In this document: one piece after another, positions 25,961-35,300 of the stretch
How the letters are laid out: every line of letters starts with the position of its first letter
Position numbering within the stretch: the stretch's first letter is position 1
NCBI GenBank assembly: GCA_015067145.1
Contig: SVNA01000015.1
Coordinates: 1-43,935, forward strand
Origin: Oscillospiraceae bacterium
GTDB taxonomy: Bacteria > Bacillota > Clostridia > Oscillospirales > Ruminococcaceae
Direction: 5' to 3'
Length of the DNA stretch: 43,935 nt
Made by a program: the position numbers and the translations under genes
Notes under the pieces: generated by a model
Database searches by the model: none
What the model saw: only the letters and a program-made list of their open reading frames with translations
Told to the model about the DNA's origin: nothing

Positions 25961-27928
25961 CTATTTTGAATTTTTAAGTTTTTCAATTCTGTCACGCACA
26001 AATGCAGCGTGTTCGAAGTCCAGAATCTTGGCAGCTTCCTTCATTTCTCTGGTAAGCTTTTCGATAAGTTTTTCCTTTTCAGCCTTGGACATACGCTTAC
26101 CACGTTTCTGATTTGCTTCATCATCTCTGGAGGAAATTTCGATAATACCGCGGATGTCCTTTTTTACCGTCTGTGGAATTATGCCGTGTTCTTCGTTGTA
26201 CTTCATCTGAATATCACGGCGACGATAGGTTTCAGTTATAGCACGCTCCATAGAATTTGTAACGCTGTCCGCATACATAATAACCTGCCCGTTTGCATTT
26301 CTTGCAGCACGGCCGATTGTCTGTATAAGGCTGGTTTCACTTCTCAGAAAGCCCTCTTTATCTGCATCAAGTATAGCTATCAAACTTACTTCTGGCATAT
26401 CGAGACCTTCACGCAGAAGGTTAATACCAACAAGTACATCAATCGTACCCGTTCTGATATCCCTTATAAGCTCCATACGCTCAAAGGTATCCACCTCGTG
26501 ATGCATATATCTGACCTTGATTTTCTGGTTGGAAAGATACTCAGTCAAATCCTCTGCCATTTTTTTGGTAAGGGTTGTAACAAGAACTCTTTCGTTCTTT
26601 TCAATACGCAGTTTAATCTCTTCCAGCAGGTCTTCAATCTGTCCCTCGACAGGTTTTACAATAATTTCTGGGTCAACAAGACCTGTAGGACGGATGATAA
26701 GCTCGGTTGTGTTTTCACTGTGTTCTTTTTCGTATTTGCTCGGTGTAGCACTCACAAATACCATCTGATTAAGTTTATTTTCAAACTCTTCAAACTTTAA
26801 TGGGCGGTTATCAAATGCACTTGGCAGACGGAAACCATATTCCACAAGATTTTTCTTCCTTGCGTAGTCACCGCCATACATCGCCCCTACCTGTGGTATT
26901 GTAACGTGGGATTCATCAATAAACAGCACAAAATCTTCCGGAAAATAATCCAGCAGGGTTGTACCTGTTTCGCCAGGCTTTCTGCCTGCAAAAACAGAGG
27001 AATAGTTTTCTACACCTTTGCAGGTTCCAACCTCCTGCAGCATCTCCATATCGTACATTGTTCGTTGGGCGATACGCTGTGCTTCAATAAGTTTTCCTTC
27101 TTCGGTAAATTTTTTAACCTGACCGTCCATTTCATCCTGAATGCGTTCAAGAGCTTTCTTCAGTTTTTCATCCGAGATTATATAATGGCTGGCAGGAAAA
27201 ATTGCCAGGTGGCTGATGGTGTTTTTTACTTCACCTGTAAGATGATTGATTTCTCTTATTCTGTCAATTTCATCACCAAAAAATTCAATACGATATGCTG
27301 TTTCATGACTGTAGGCAGGATAAACCTCCAGTACATCTCCGCGAACACGGAATTTATTGCGGATAAAATTCATATCGTTGCGTTCATACTGCAGTTTCAC
27401 AAGCTCTTTCATCAGCTCTTCTCTGCTTTTTTCCATCCCTTGACGGAGAGAGATTACCATTTCACGGTAATCAATAGGGTCACCGAGAGAATAGATGCAG
27501 GAAACACTTGCAACAATAATTACATCCCGTCTTTCAGAAAGGCTTGCTGTTGCACTGTGGCGAAGACGGTCAATTTCTTCATTTATCGCACTGTCCTTTT
27601 CTATATACACATCGGTTGACGGAATATATGCTTCCGGCTGGTAATAGTCATAGTAGGACACAAAATATTCAACTGCATTTTCAGGGAAAAGTTCTTTAAA
27701 TTCAGTACAAAGCTGTGCCGCAAGGGTTTTGTTATGGGCAAGAACAAGGGTAGGACGGTTGATTTTTTCGATTATATTTGCCATTACATAAGTTTTGCCT
27801 GTACCGGTAGCACCAAGAATTGTCTGTGCCTTAAGACCTTTTTCTATGCCGTCAGCTATAGCCTCAATCGCTTTTGGCTGATCGCCCATCGGTGTATAAT
27901 CACTGACAAGTTTAAAGCATTCCGCCAT
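25961..27928 (-). CDS. uvrB: excinuclease ABC subunit B
   Basis: 655-residue helicase-like repair protein loaded onto damage by UvrA. Walker A GATGTGKT is at about 39-46; the beta-hairpin [12 protein letters not shown] at about 91-102 inserts between strands. Helicase motifs ([21 protein letters not shown]) follow, and the UVR domain for UvrC contact is at the C-terminus. The start is the ATG at 27928 with GGGAGGG about 8 nt upstream; a longer in-frame reading from 27955 would include that site. It is the first gene of the 20-kb run and has its own extended -10 promoter. I saw no consensus LexA operator (GAAC-N4-GTTC) near that promoter. Confidence 0.97.
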   Translation of the reverse strand: MAECFKLVSDYTPMGDQPKAIEAIADGIEKGLKAQTILGATGTGKTYVMANIIEKINRPTLVLAHNKTLAAQLCTEFKELFPENAVEYFVSYYDYYQPEAYIPSTDVYIEKDSAINEEIDRLRHSATASLSERRDVIIVASVSCIYSLGDPIDYREMVISLRQGMEKSREELMKELVKLQYERNDMNFIRNKFRVRGDVLEVYPAYSHETAYRIEFFGDEIDRIREINHLTGEVKNTISHLAIFPASHYIISDEKLKKALERIQDEMDGQVKKFTEEGKLIEAQRIAQRTMYDMEMLQEVGTCKGVENYSSVFAGRKPGETGTTLLDYFPEDFVLFIDESHVTIPQVGAMYGGDYARKKNLVEYGFRLPSAFDNRPLKFEEFENKLNQMVFVSATPSKYEKEHSENTTELIIRPTGLVDPEIIVKPVEGQIEDLLEEIKLRIEKNERVLVTTLTKKMAEDLTEYLSNQKIKVRYMHHEVDTFERMELIRDIRTGTIDVLVGINLLREGLDMPEVSLIAILDADKEGFLRSETSLIQTIGRAARNANGQVIMYADSVTNSMERAITETYRRRDIQMKYNEEHGIIPQTVKKDIRGIIEISSRDDEANQKRGKRMSKAEKEKLIEKLTREMKEAAKILDFEHAAFVRDRIEKLKNSK

Positions 27929-27991
27929 ATCTTTTCCCTCCCTTTGAAACCCCATTTTAAGTTAATATATCACTAAATTTTCTAAATATTT

Positions 27992-28020
27992 ATTATACCA
28001 TAAATATATTAAAATTGAAA
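27992..28020 (-). promoter_or_regulatory. promoter of the uvrB operon
   Basis: On the minus strand: TTTCAA (28015-28020, weak -35), a 17-nt spacer ending TGG, then a perfect TATAAT (27992-27997), making an extended -10 (TGGTATAAT). The leader to the uvrB ATG would be about 55 nt. No LexA-type box is visible around it. Confidence 0.65.
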
Positions 28021-28071
28021 CATCTTACTGTTTATATTTTGAAATATTATTTACCATCTTTTACCGACAAA

Positions 28072-28121
28072 ACAAAAGGAACATCAGGGTAGTTTCATCC
28101 CTTATATGATGCTCCTTTTGT
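28072..28121 (-). terminator. terminator of the LysR-type regulator gene
   Basis: A 15-bp stem with one G-U pair (28072-28086 with 28107-28121) around a 20-nt loop, followed on the minus strand by TTTTGTTTTG. It separates the regulator from the uvrB promoter. Confidence 0.75.
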
Positions 28122-28124
28122 ACT

Positions 28125-29024
28125 TTATTTTTTATTTTCAACAATAGATATTGAGGACAAATGCTCCATAACCGCTTTCATGGGTGCTGATACCCATTTA
28201 TCTCTGTGATAGATAATCTGTTTCCACACCTGAATATCAAACCCGTCAACCAATAAACGGACTATTTTACCATCCCTCACCGAAGCTTCTGTTACATAAT
28301 CAGGCAAAAAAGATACTCCCAGATTTTTTTCTACAAGTTTGCAGATTATTTCAGGGCTGCTTATTTCTAAAATCGGACTGATTTCCGCTGAATGTCTGGC
28401 CATGGCTTCATCAAGCAGTCTGCGGTAACTCATCCCTTTTTCCGTAAGCATAAAAGGCTGTGCAAGCAGGTCATCAACCGATATTTTTGTTTTTACAGAA
28501 AGAGGGTTATCGGCAGATACAATAAAATGTACACCTATTTGTTCTTCACTTACTATTTTATATACAGCATTATGTATAGGACTGTCCAATGTGCAAACCA
28601 CATCAACTTCATTATGATCAAGCAGATTGTACAAATCTCCAGTTCCTGCTGTTTTTATATCTATACTTATATTTGGAAATTTATCCCTCAAATCGCCAAA
28701 ATTATTTGCAACAACAGGCAGACATAAAGAATCTGCCATAGCTATCCTTACAACACCTATGATTTCTTTATTTTCATTTTCTACCTGCAGCATTTCCTGC
28801 GAGATATGAATCATCTGCTGTGCATACTTGAGTGCCTCACGACCCGCATCAGTCAGACTGATTGTATGACCTATCCTGTCAAAAAGCTGCACCCCAAGCT
28901 CTTTTTCCAGCTGCTTTATCTGAAAAGAAACTGTGGGCTGAGAGTATCCCAGCAAATCTGCTGTTTTTGTAAAGCTGTTAAGTTCTGCTACCTGAACAAA
29001 AATATTAAGTCCCTGTAAATCCAT
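28125..29024 (-). CDS. LysR-family transcriptional regulator
   Basis: 299 residues, typical LTTR length. The N-terminal winged helix-turn-helix (about 1-60) contains LNSFTKTADLLGYSQPTVSFQIKQ (given in part: SQPTVSFQIKQLEKEL). The C-terminal substrate-binding domain (about 90-295) senses an unknown co-inducer. It diverges from the AGCS amino acid symporter gene, the standard layout for an LTTR and its target, and a T-N11-A inverted repeat lies between them. Control of the symporter in response to an amino acid is therefore likely but inferred. ATG with AAGGATAAAGG upstream. Confidence 0.92.
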   Translation of the reverse strand: MDLQGLNIFVQVAELNSFTKTADLLGYSQPTVSFQIKQLEKELGVQLFDRIGHTISLTDAGREALKYAQQMIHISQEMLQVENENKEIIGVVRIAMADSLCLPVVANNFGDLRDKFPNISIDIKTAGTGDLYNLLDHNEVDVVCTLDSPIHNAVYKIVSEEQIGVHFIVSADNPLSVKTKISVDDLLAQPFMLTEKGMSYRRLLDEAMARHSAEISPILEISSPEIICKLVEKNLGVSFLPDYVTEASVRDGKIVRLLVDGFDIQVWKQIIYHRDKWVSAPMKAVMEHLSSISIVENKK

Positions 29025-29043
29025 ACCTTTATCCTTAATTAAA

Positions 29044-29066
29044 TTTTTAAATAGTAATTATAAAAA
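29044..29066. promoter_or_regulatory. candidate LysR-type operator (T-N11-A inverted repeat)
   Basis: TTTTTA (29044-29049), 11 bases, then TAAAAA (29061-29066): a perfect 6-bp dyad with the T-N11-A spacing of LTTR boxes. It sits 8 bp upstream of the symporter -35, where an LTTR recognition site is expected. The region is AT-rich, so chance occurrence is a real possibility. Confidence 0.4.
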
Positions 29067-29074
29067 CAATAAAT

Positions 29075-29103
29075 TTTACAAATGTTTATTTGTATTATAT
29101 ACT
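29075..29103 (+). promoter_or_regulatory. promoter of the AGCS symporter gene
   Basis: TTTACA (29075-29080), a 17-nt spacer, then TATACT (29098-29103). Both hexamers match consensus at 5 of 6 positions. The start codon is about 30 nt downstream of the -10, with AGAGGTG as ribosome binding site. Confidence 0.7.
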
Positions 29104-29134
29104 TAAAGCACATTAAGTCAAGAGGTGCAAAATT

Positions 29135-30517
29135 ATGAAAATTATTTCTTTTATATATAATCTTTTCTGGGGAGATTTATTCTGTATTCCATTGCCAAAT
29201 GGTTCTCAGTTGGCCATATCATTACTTGTTCTTATACTTATTCCCGCAGGTATATTTTTTACAGTAAGAACAAAATTGCTTCCTGTACGAATGTTCCCTG
29301 AAATGATTCGTATCTCTCTGGAGAAAAACGCAGATAAAAATAAAAGTTCTGTATCAGGATTTCAGTCACTTATCGTTGCCACTGCTACAAGAGTTGGTAT
29401 GGGCAACATGGTAGGTGTTGTAGCAGCTGTTTCCGCAGGTGGTGCCGGTGCTGTTTTCTGGATGTGGATTACCGCTCTAATCGGTTCCTCCACAGCATTT
29501 GCCGAAGCTACTCTTGCACAGATTCACAAACAGAAAGATCCTCTCTATGGTGGGTTCCGTGGTGGTCCTGCTTATTACATACATAATTTTTTTGACAAAA
29601 AAGGCAAACGTCACAATATAATCGCCGTGCTTTTCGCTCTTTCTGGTCTTTTATGCTGGTGCGGAGTAAGTCAGGTTATCAGCAACTCTGTATCTTCTTC
29701 CTTTGAAAACGCTTTCAGTATTCCGCCTGTAGTTACAACAGTTATTCTTGTTGCAGTTTCTGCGGTTATTGTTTTAAGAAAAAACACAACAGTTAAAGTT
29801 CTTGATGCTGTTGTTCCTGTAATGGCCGTTTTCTATTTTGCAATTTCTGTTTTTGTAATCATCAAAAACTTCGCCGTTTTACCCGATGTTTTTGTACGTA
29901 TCTTTGAAGAAGCATTTGGTCTTCGTCAGGTTGCCGCGGGTGGCTTTGGTGCAGCATTGATGAATGGTGTAAAACGAGGTCTTTTCTCCAACGAAGCAGG
30001 TTCTGGTTCTGCTCCATGTGCTGCCGCAGCCGCTGATGTTGACCACCCTGCCAAGGCCGGCTTATTCCAGGCTTTTGGGGTTATTATAGACACAATCGTT
30101 ATATGCAGCTGTACAGCTTTTATTATGCTTCTTGCTCCACAGGAACTTCTTGCGGGACTTTCAGGCATGGAACTGCTGCAGGAATCAATGAGGTTCCATT
30201 TCGGCTATGCCGGTGTAGTATTTACAGCAATAACACTGTGGCTGTTCTGCTTCTCCACCTTTATCGGCATCCTGTTCTACGCACGTTCAAACGTATCCTA
30301 TCTTTTCGGTGATAACTGGAAATCTCAGACTGTATACAAGATTATCGCTCTTGTAATGCTCTTTATCGGTGGTCTTGCTACTTATACATTTGTTTGGGAT
30401 TTAGGCGATATCGGTATTGCTCTTATGACAGTATTCAATATGCTTGCACTTATTCCAATGAGTGGTCAGGCTATAAAATGTCTCAACGACTATTCAGATA
30501 AACTCAGACACAGATAA
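29135..30517 (+). CDS. alanine/glycine:cation symporter (AGCS family)
   Basis: 460-residue polytopic membrane protein (about 10-11 hydrophobic segments) that imports alanine, glycine or a related small amino acid with Na+ or H+. Family motifs are FQSLIVATATRVGMGNMVGV (about 72-91), GGPAYYI, and GLFSNEAGSGSAPCAAAA in the second half. The C-terminal segments end in a short cytoplasmic tail (YSDKLRHR). Exact substrate and ion cannot be read off. It is monocistronic, with its own promoter, divergent LysR-type regulator and a strong terminator. ATG with AGAGGTG 8 nt upstream. Confidence 0.94.
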   Translation: MKIISFIYNLFWGDLFCIPLPNGSQLAISLLVLILIPAGIFFTVRTKLLPVRMFPEMIRISLEKNADKNKSSVSGFQSLIVATATRVGMGNMVGVVAAVSAGGAGAVFWMWITALIGSSTAFAEATLAQIHKQKDPLYGGFRGGPAYYIHNFFDKKGKRHNIIAVLFALSGLLCWCGVSQVISNSVSSSFENAFSIPPVVTTVILVAVSAVIVLRKNTTVKVLDAVVPVMAVFYFAISVFVIIKNFAVLPDVFVRIFEEAFGLRQVAAGGFGAALMNGVKRGLFSNEAGSGSAPCAAAAADVDHPAKAGLFQAFGVIIDTIVICSCTAFIMLLAPQELLAGLSGMELLQESMRFHFGYAGVVFTAITLWLFCFSTFIGILFYARSNVSYLFGDNWKSQTVYKIIALVMLFIGGLATYTFVWDLGDIGIALMTVFNMLALIPMSGQAIKCLNDYSDKLRHR

Positions 30518-30529
30518 TAAACTTCCTCG

Positions 30530-30562
30530 AAAAAAGCAGACTGATTTTCAGTCTGCTTTTTT
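30530..30562. terminator. bidirectional terminator between the symporter and radC
   Basis: A 15-bp perfect stem (30530-30544 with 30548-30562) with a 3-nt loop; A and T runs on the two sides make it work in both directions. It serves the symporter (+) and radC (-), which converge here. Confidence 0.9.
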
Positions 30563-30574
30563 CATCAACATAAA

Positions 30575-31261
30575 TCAATATTCGTATTCTGCAAAGCATC
30601 CGCTGTCTCTGAGAGATACAAAGTCATCTTCGGCAACTATAATATGGTCTTTAAGTTTTATATCCGCAAGTCTCAGTGCTTCAAACAGCTTTTTGGTCAT
30701 TTTAATATCATTGGTTGATGGCAACGCCACCCCCGCAGGATGATTATGGGCAAGAATAACACCTGTAGCATTGTTGTTTATTGCCTGGGAAATTATATAT
30801 CTCACCGAAAGCTGAACCGCATTTACTGAGCCTTTGGCTATATTTTCACTTTTAATGATTTTATTCTTGCTGTCCAGAAGCACCATGTGTACCTCTTCAT
30901 CTTTTTTACCCAAAAATCTTGGAATAAAATATTTCCCCAGATCATCATGGGTATTGAGCACTGTTATATTCTTTGTCTTGTCAACGTTATAGGCATTATA
31001 TATTTCAGGTATAAGTTTGATAAGTGTTGCACTGTGAATGCCAATTCCGTCTACCTCGCACAGTTCTTCCACCGAAGCTTCAAACACCTTGGATAAACTG
31101 CCGAATTTATTTAACAACTTATGCCCTGTTTCATTTGTATCTGCTCTTGGCACAGAATAAAAAAGCAGAAGTTCAAGTATGTTATGATCTTCAAAACCAG
31201 CAAGTCCATCCTTTAAAAATCGCTCTTTAAGCCTTTGTCTGTGCCCTTCGTGTAAATTCAT
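30575..31261 (-). CDS. radC: RadC-family JAMM domain protein
   Basis: 228 residues: an N-terminal helix-hairpin-helix-like part (LCEVDGIGIHSATLIKLIPEI) and a C-terminal JAB/JAMM metalloprotein domain with the complete motif HNHPAGVALPSTND (H172, H174, D185) and an upstream conserved LLDSKN. Despite the historical name, a role in DNA repair is not supported in model bacteria, and the function of the family is unclear. This copy is chromosomal, without mobile-element neighbours. It diverges from the RluA-family gene and converges on the symporter. Ribosome binding site AAAGGA is about 12 nt before the ATG. Confidence 0.93.
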   Translation of the reverse strand: MNLHEGHRQRLKERFLKDGLAGFEDHNILELLLFYSVPRADTNETGHKLLNKFGSLSKVFEASVEELCEVDGIGIHSATLIKLIPEIYNAYNVDKTKNITVLNTHDDLGKYFIPRFLGKKDEEVHMVLLDSKNKIIKSENIAKGSVNAVQLSVRYIISQAINNNATGVILAHNHPAGVALPSTNDIKMTKKLFEALRLADIKLKDHIIVAEDDFVSLRDSGCFAEYEY

Positions 31262-31322
31262 TATTGCTTTATTTCCTTTAAAAATATTTACTGTAAACCT
31301 GAATTATTGTATACTGTATATT

Positions 31323-31351
31323 AGTATATAATATATTTATTAAAATGAAAA
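31323..31351 (-). promoter_or_regulatory. candidate promoter of radC
   Basis: On the minus strand: TTTTCA (31346-31351), a 17-nt spacer, then TATACT (31323-31328), giving a leader of about 55-60 nt. The same 100 bp must also hold the promoter of the divergent plus-strand gene; a TATAAT at 31327-31332 overlaps this -10 but lacks a good -35. Confidence 0.45.
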
Positions 31352-31363
31352 GTAGGTATATTG

Positions 31364-32305
31364 ATGAAAAGTTTTACTGCCACAAAAAATGATGACGGTG
31401 TGCGTCTCAGCCGGTTTTGTGAAAAAATTTGTCCCGCCATGCCTAAAAGTATGCTTTATAAAAGCTTCCGTAACAAACGCATAAAGGTAAACGGCAAAAA
31501 ACAGGATGCAGATTATCGTATAAACTGCGGTGACCTGATTGAACTGTATATAAATGATGAATTTTTTGCAGAAGCAACAGAAAAAAACGAACTTGCAAAA
31601 AAAGAGTATAAAAATCAGCTTGATATAGTTTTTGAGGATGAAAATCTTCTGCTTGTGTATAAACCACAGGGTCTTTTATGCCATTCTGACAACAAAAACG
31701 AAGAAAATCTGATAGATATTATTACATCTTACCTTGAAAACAAGGGCGAATATTCCTCTGTAAACGAAAACAGCTTTACACCCGCTTTATGTAACAGAAT
31801 TGACCAGGGCACCGAGGGTATTGTTATCGCCGCAAAAAACTATAAAGCCCTTGCGGACATGAACGAAATTATCAGAGAAAATCTCTTGTCCAAAAGATAT
31901 ATCTGTGTTACCAATAAAGCCGTAAACGGACATTTCACCGCATTTTTAACCCGTAACAAGCAAACCAAAAAGGTTACTGTAACTTCAAAACCTATAAATA
32001 AAGACAGCAAGGATATTTCCACAATTATTAAAATCATAAACAGCAAAAATGGTTTTAACCTTATTGAATGTATCCTTATAACAGGACGTACACATCAGAT
32101 ACGTGCACATCTCTCCTATCTTGGTGCAGGCATTTTAGGGGATAAAAAATACGGTATTGCATATAAAGGGCTTAAAAGTCAGCTGCTTTGTGCATATAAA
32201 GTTGTATTCAGTGATATTCCTGAAAACAATGTGTTGACCTATTTGTCAGGAAAAGAATTCAGCCTTGAAAACAGCTTTGTACAAAGTTATTTTGATAAAT
32301 TATAA
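31364..32305 (+). CDS. RluA-family pseudouridine synthase (divergent, NRID motif)
   Basis: 313 residues. An S4-like N-terminus (about 12-65; SRFCEKICPAMPKSMLYK, KRIKVNGKK) precedes a pseudouridine synthase domain. The catalytic motif reads LCNRIDQGTEG with aspartate D147 kept, but Asn replaces the usual His of HR(L/I)D; the RTHQIRAHLSYLG motif is intact. The domain begins with DENLLLVYKPQG, as in RluC/RluD. The substrate (rRNA site or tRNA) cannot be assigned. The ATG at 31364 is preceded by AGTAGG at 7 nt. It is the second RluA-family gene in the window and stands alone, converging on polC. Confidence 0.9.
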   Translation: MKSFTATKNDDGVRLSRFCEKICPAMPKSMLYKSFRNKRIKVNGKKQDADYRINCGDLIELYINDEFFAEATEKNELAKKEYKNQLDIVFEDENLLLVYKPQGLLCHSDNKNEENLIDIITSYLENKGEYSSVNENSFTPALCNRIDQGTEGIVIAAKNYKALADMNEIIRENLLSKRYICVTNKAVNGHFTAFLTRNKQTKKVTVTSKPINKDSKDISTIIKIINSKNGFNLIECILITGRTHQIRAHLSYLGAGILGDKKYGIAYKGLKSQLLCAYKVVFSDIPENNVLTYLSGKEFSLENSFVQSYFDKL

Positions 32306-32317
32306 AACACAAATTAA

Positions 32318-32357
32318 AAACGCATAGATTAGAGTATTTCTCTCTTTCTATGCGTTT
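32318..32357. terminator. bidirectional terminator between the pseudouridine synthase gene and polC
   Basis: An 11-bp stem AAACGCATAGA / TCTATGCGTTT (32318-32328 with 32347-32357), followed by TATTATTTTT on the plus strand and by a T-rich run on the minus strand. It ends both convergent genes. Confidence 0.8.
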
Positions 32358-32364
32358 ATTATTT

Positions 32365-35300
32365 TTATAATCCCAGTAAGGATATCTGGTTTTCCTTTGG
32401 CATATCACCAAGTGCTCCCGCATTGTAAAGTCCGTCAATAACCGCACTGGAAACGCCGCTGGATTTTTGGAAATCTTCCACAGATATGAAATCCACGCCG
32501 TTTTTGCAGGCTTCTTCCAGCTGTTCTGCAGCTGCTTCCCCTACACCTTTCAGTGATGAATATGGCAGGCGGATTTTGCCGTCTTCAATCACATATTTTT
32601 TCGCTTTGCTTTTGCCCAATGCTATAGGTAAAAATTCGTATCCTCGTGCAAGCATTTCGCATACAAGCTGAAGTGCCGTCTGGCTTTCAAGGTCCTTTGC
32701 GTTCTTTTCTATCTTGAGACGCTGTGTAATTTCCTTGAGGTTTTTGGTTGCAACTGCCTTGCCACCCACTGCCGATTCATAGTCAATCGCATCACCGCGA
32801 ACTGTAAATATAGTTGCGTAGAACTCCAGCGGTCTGTGCAGTTTAAACCACATAAGACGGATAGCCGCCATAAGATACGCAACAGCATGTGCCTTAGGGA
32901 ACATATATTTTATCTTCTTACAACTGTCAATATACCAGTCCTCTACACCGTGACTGCGCAGCATATTTTCCAGTTCATCGTCAAAGGTTTTGGCTGCTTT
33001 GCCTTTACGGGTAATCTCCATAATTTTAAAAGCCTTTGCCTTTTCTACACCTTTTTTGATAAGAGTAAGCATAATATCGTCACGGGTGCCGATAACATCT
33101 CTGATTGTACAGGTGCCGTTTTTAATAAGATCCTGTGCATTGCCAATCCATACATCTGTACCGTGGCTGAGTCCTGAAATCTGTATAAGATCAGAAAAGC
33201 TCTGCGGCTGTGCATCGATAAGCATCTGGCGAACAAAGTCTGTGCCAAGTTCAGGAATACCAAATGTCGCTGTCTGACTCTGTATATCCTCAGGAGTAAC
33301 ACCAATAGGCTCTGTGCTTGTGAGCATTTTATAAACCTGAGGGTCATTCATTGCAACATCCGCCATCTTGATACCTGTGAGGTCTTCCAGATACTTGTAC
33401 ATTGTAGGTACATCATGGCCCAGAATATCAAGTTTGAGCAGAGTATCGTGAAGATATTTAAATTCAAAATGGGTTGTAACAACACCTTTTTCTTTGTCAT
33501 CTGCAGGGTGCTGTACAGGACAGAAGTCATAAACCTCGTAAGTATTTGGCACAACAACCATACCGCCTGGGTGCTGACCAGTAGTCTTTTTAACTCCGGC
33601 ACAGCCTAGTGTAAGACGGTTTTCCTCTGCCTTGTTGCAGACAATACCTCTCTCGTCAAGGTATTTTTTTACATAACCATAGGCAGTTTTGTCCTGCAGG
33701 GCAGAGATTGTTCCTGCCTTGAACACATATTCATGGCCAAACAAATCCTCGGTATATTTATGGGCGAATGACTGGTATTCGCCGGAAAAGTTAAGGTCAA
33801 TATCAGGTTCCTTGTCTCCGTCAAAACCAAGGAATGTTTCAAACGGGATATCATTGCCGTCCCCGTGCAGTTTTGTGCCGCATACAGGACAGTTTTTATC
33901 CGGCAGGTCAAAGCCTGTGAGATACTGCTCGGGTACATCAAATTCGCTGTATTTACAGTTTGGACAAACATAGTGCGGCGGTAATGGGTTTACTTCTGAA
34001 ATGCTTGAGAAGAAAGCGATTGACGAAGAGCCAACTGAACCTCGGGAACCAACAAGATACCCGTTCTCCTCACTGTTCTGCACCAGTTTCTTTGCTATAA
34101 CATACAGAACTGCATAACCGTGTTTGATAATGCTGTTAAGTTCCTTATCCACTCGTTCGGTTATAACCGCAGGTGGATTTTCGCCATAAATATCGTGCAA
34201 TTTTTTATATGTCGCGGTACGCAGTTCCTCCTCTGCACCATCGATGCTTGGAGGATATGTACCTTTTGGTATAGCTCTCAAATCTTTATCGCACATATCT
34301 GCAATAAGGTTAGGATTTGTGACAACCACTTCAAACGCTTTTTCAGGAGAAAGGTAACTGAATTCCTCCAGCATTTCATCGGTTGTTCTGAAATACAGAG
34401 GAGCCTGATTATCTGCATCGGAGAAGCCCATACCTGCCATCAGAATAGCACGGTATTTTGCATCGTCCATTGTCATAAAATGAACGTCCCCTGTTGCAAC
34501 AACCGGAATATTAAGTTCTTCTCCAAGCTGGATAATCTTTCGGTTAAAATCCATTATCTGCTCCATGGACTCAACCATTCCTTCACGGAGCATATATTCG
34601 TTATTGCCAAGTGGCTGAATTTCGAGAAAATCGTAAAAAGAAGCAATTTTCAGCAGTTCTTTATGCGGTTTTCCGTCCACTATCGCTCTGTAAAGCTCAC
34701 CAGCTTCACAGGCCGAACCGATAATCAGTCCTTCACGGTGAGCAATAATCTCACTTTTAGGCATTCTCGGCTGTTTGAAGAAATAATTCAGATGGCCATA
34801 AGAAATCAGTTTATATAAATTTTTAAGGCCCGCTTTATTTTTACACAGCAGGATAATATGATTACTCTTTCGCGGCAGTTTCTGTGTACTGCTGAGACCG
34901 GAATTTATCTGTTCAAGCTGTATAATACCCTGTTGTTCAAGGTCTTTAACCATACATTTGAGTATCTCAAACAGCATCTTTGCATCATCGGTTGCTCTGT
35001 GATGATTAAAGTTGCCCAGATTATAATGTTCTGCAACGATATCCAATTTGTGCTTTTTAAGGTCTGTAAGGAGATTCTGTGCCAACGGCAAAGTATCTAT
35101 CACATCATATTCAAAGGATATGCCTAGTCTTTCCCCTACAACCTGAATGAAATTCACATCGAAATTTGCGGCATTGTGGGCTATAATAATTCTGTCACCG
35201 ATAAATTCCTTAAATGCGTTTATCGCCTCTGTCTGACTTGGTGCACCTTTTACCATATCATCGGTAATGCCTGTAAGCTCTGTAATTCTTTCAGGTATAT

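Noticed and set aside
24863-25969. 368-codon open frame on the plus strand opposite uvrA
   Set aside because: Long only because the uvrA codon pattern leaves the antisense frame open. It has no ribosome binding site, a Cys/Phe/His-rich unnatural composition and no family resemblance, while the minus strand encodes a full UvrA.
27929-28071. LexA (SOS) box near the uvrB promoter
   Set aside because: No GAAC-N4-GTTC or close variant found on either strand.
30575-31261. radC as a sign of an integrated mobile element
   Set aside because: Neighbours are all core genes, with no integrase, phage or plasmid gene and no direct repeats, so this is the ordinary chromosomal copy.
31304-31332. Promoter for the plus-strand RluA-family gene (TTATTG-17-TATAAT)
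   Set aside because: The -10 is perfect but the -35 matches only 2 of 6, and the AT-rich divergent region gives many such matches.
34120-34818. 232-codon open frame on the plus strand opposite polC
   Set aside because: Antisense shadow with no ribosome binding site and no recognisable domain; polC is continuous on the other strand.
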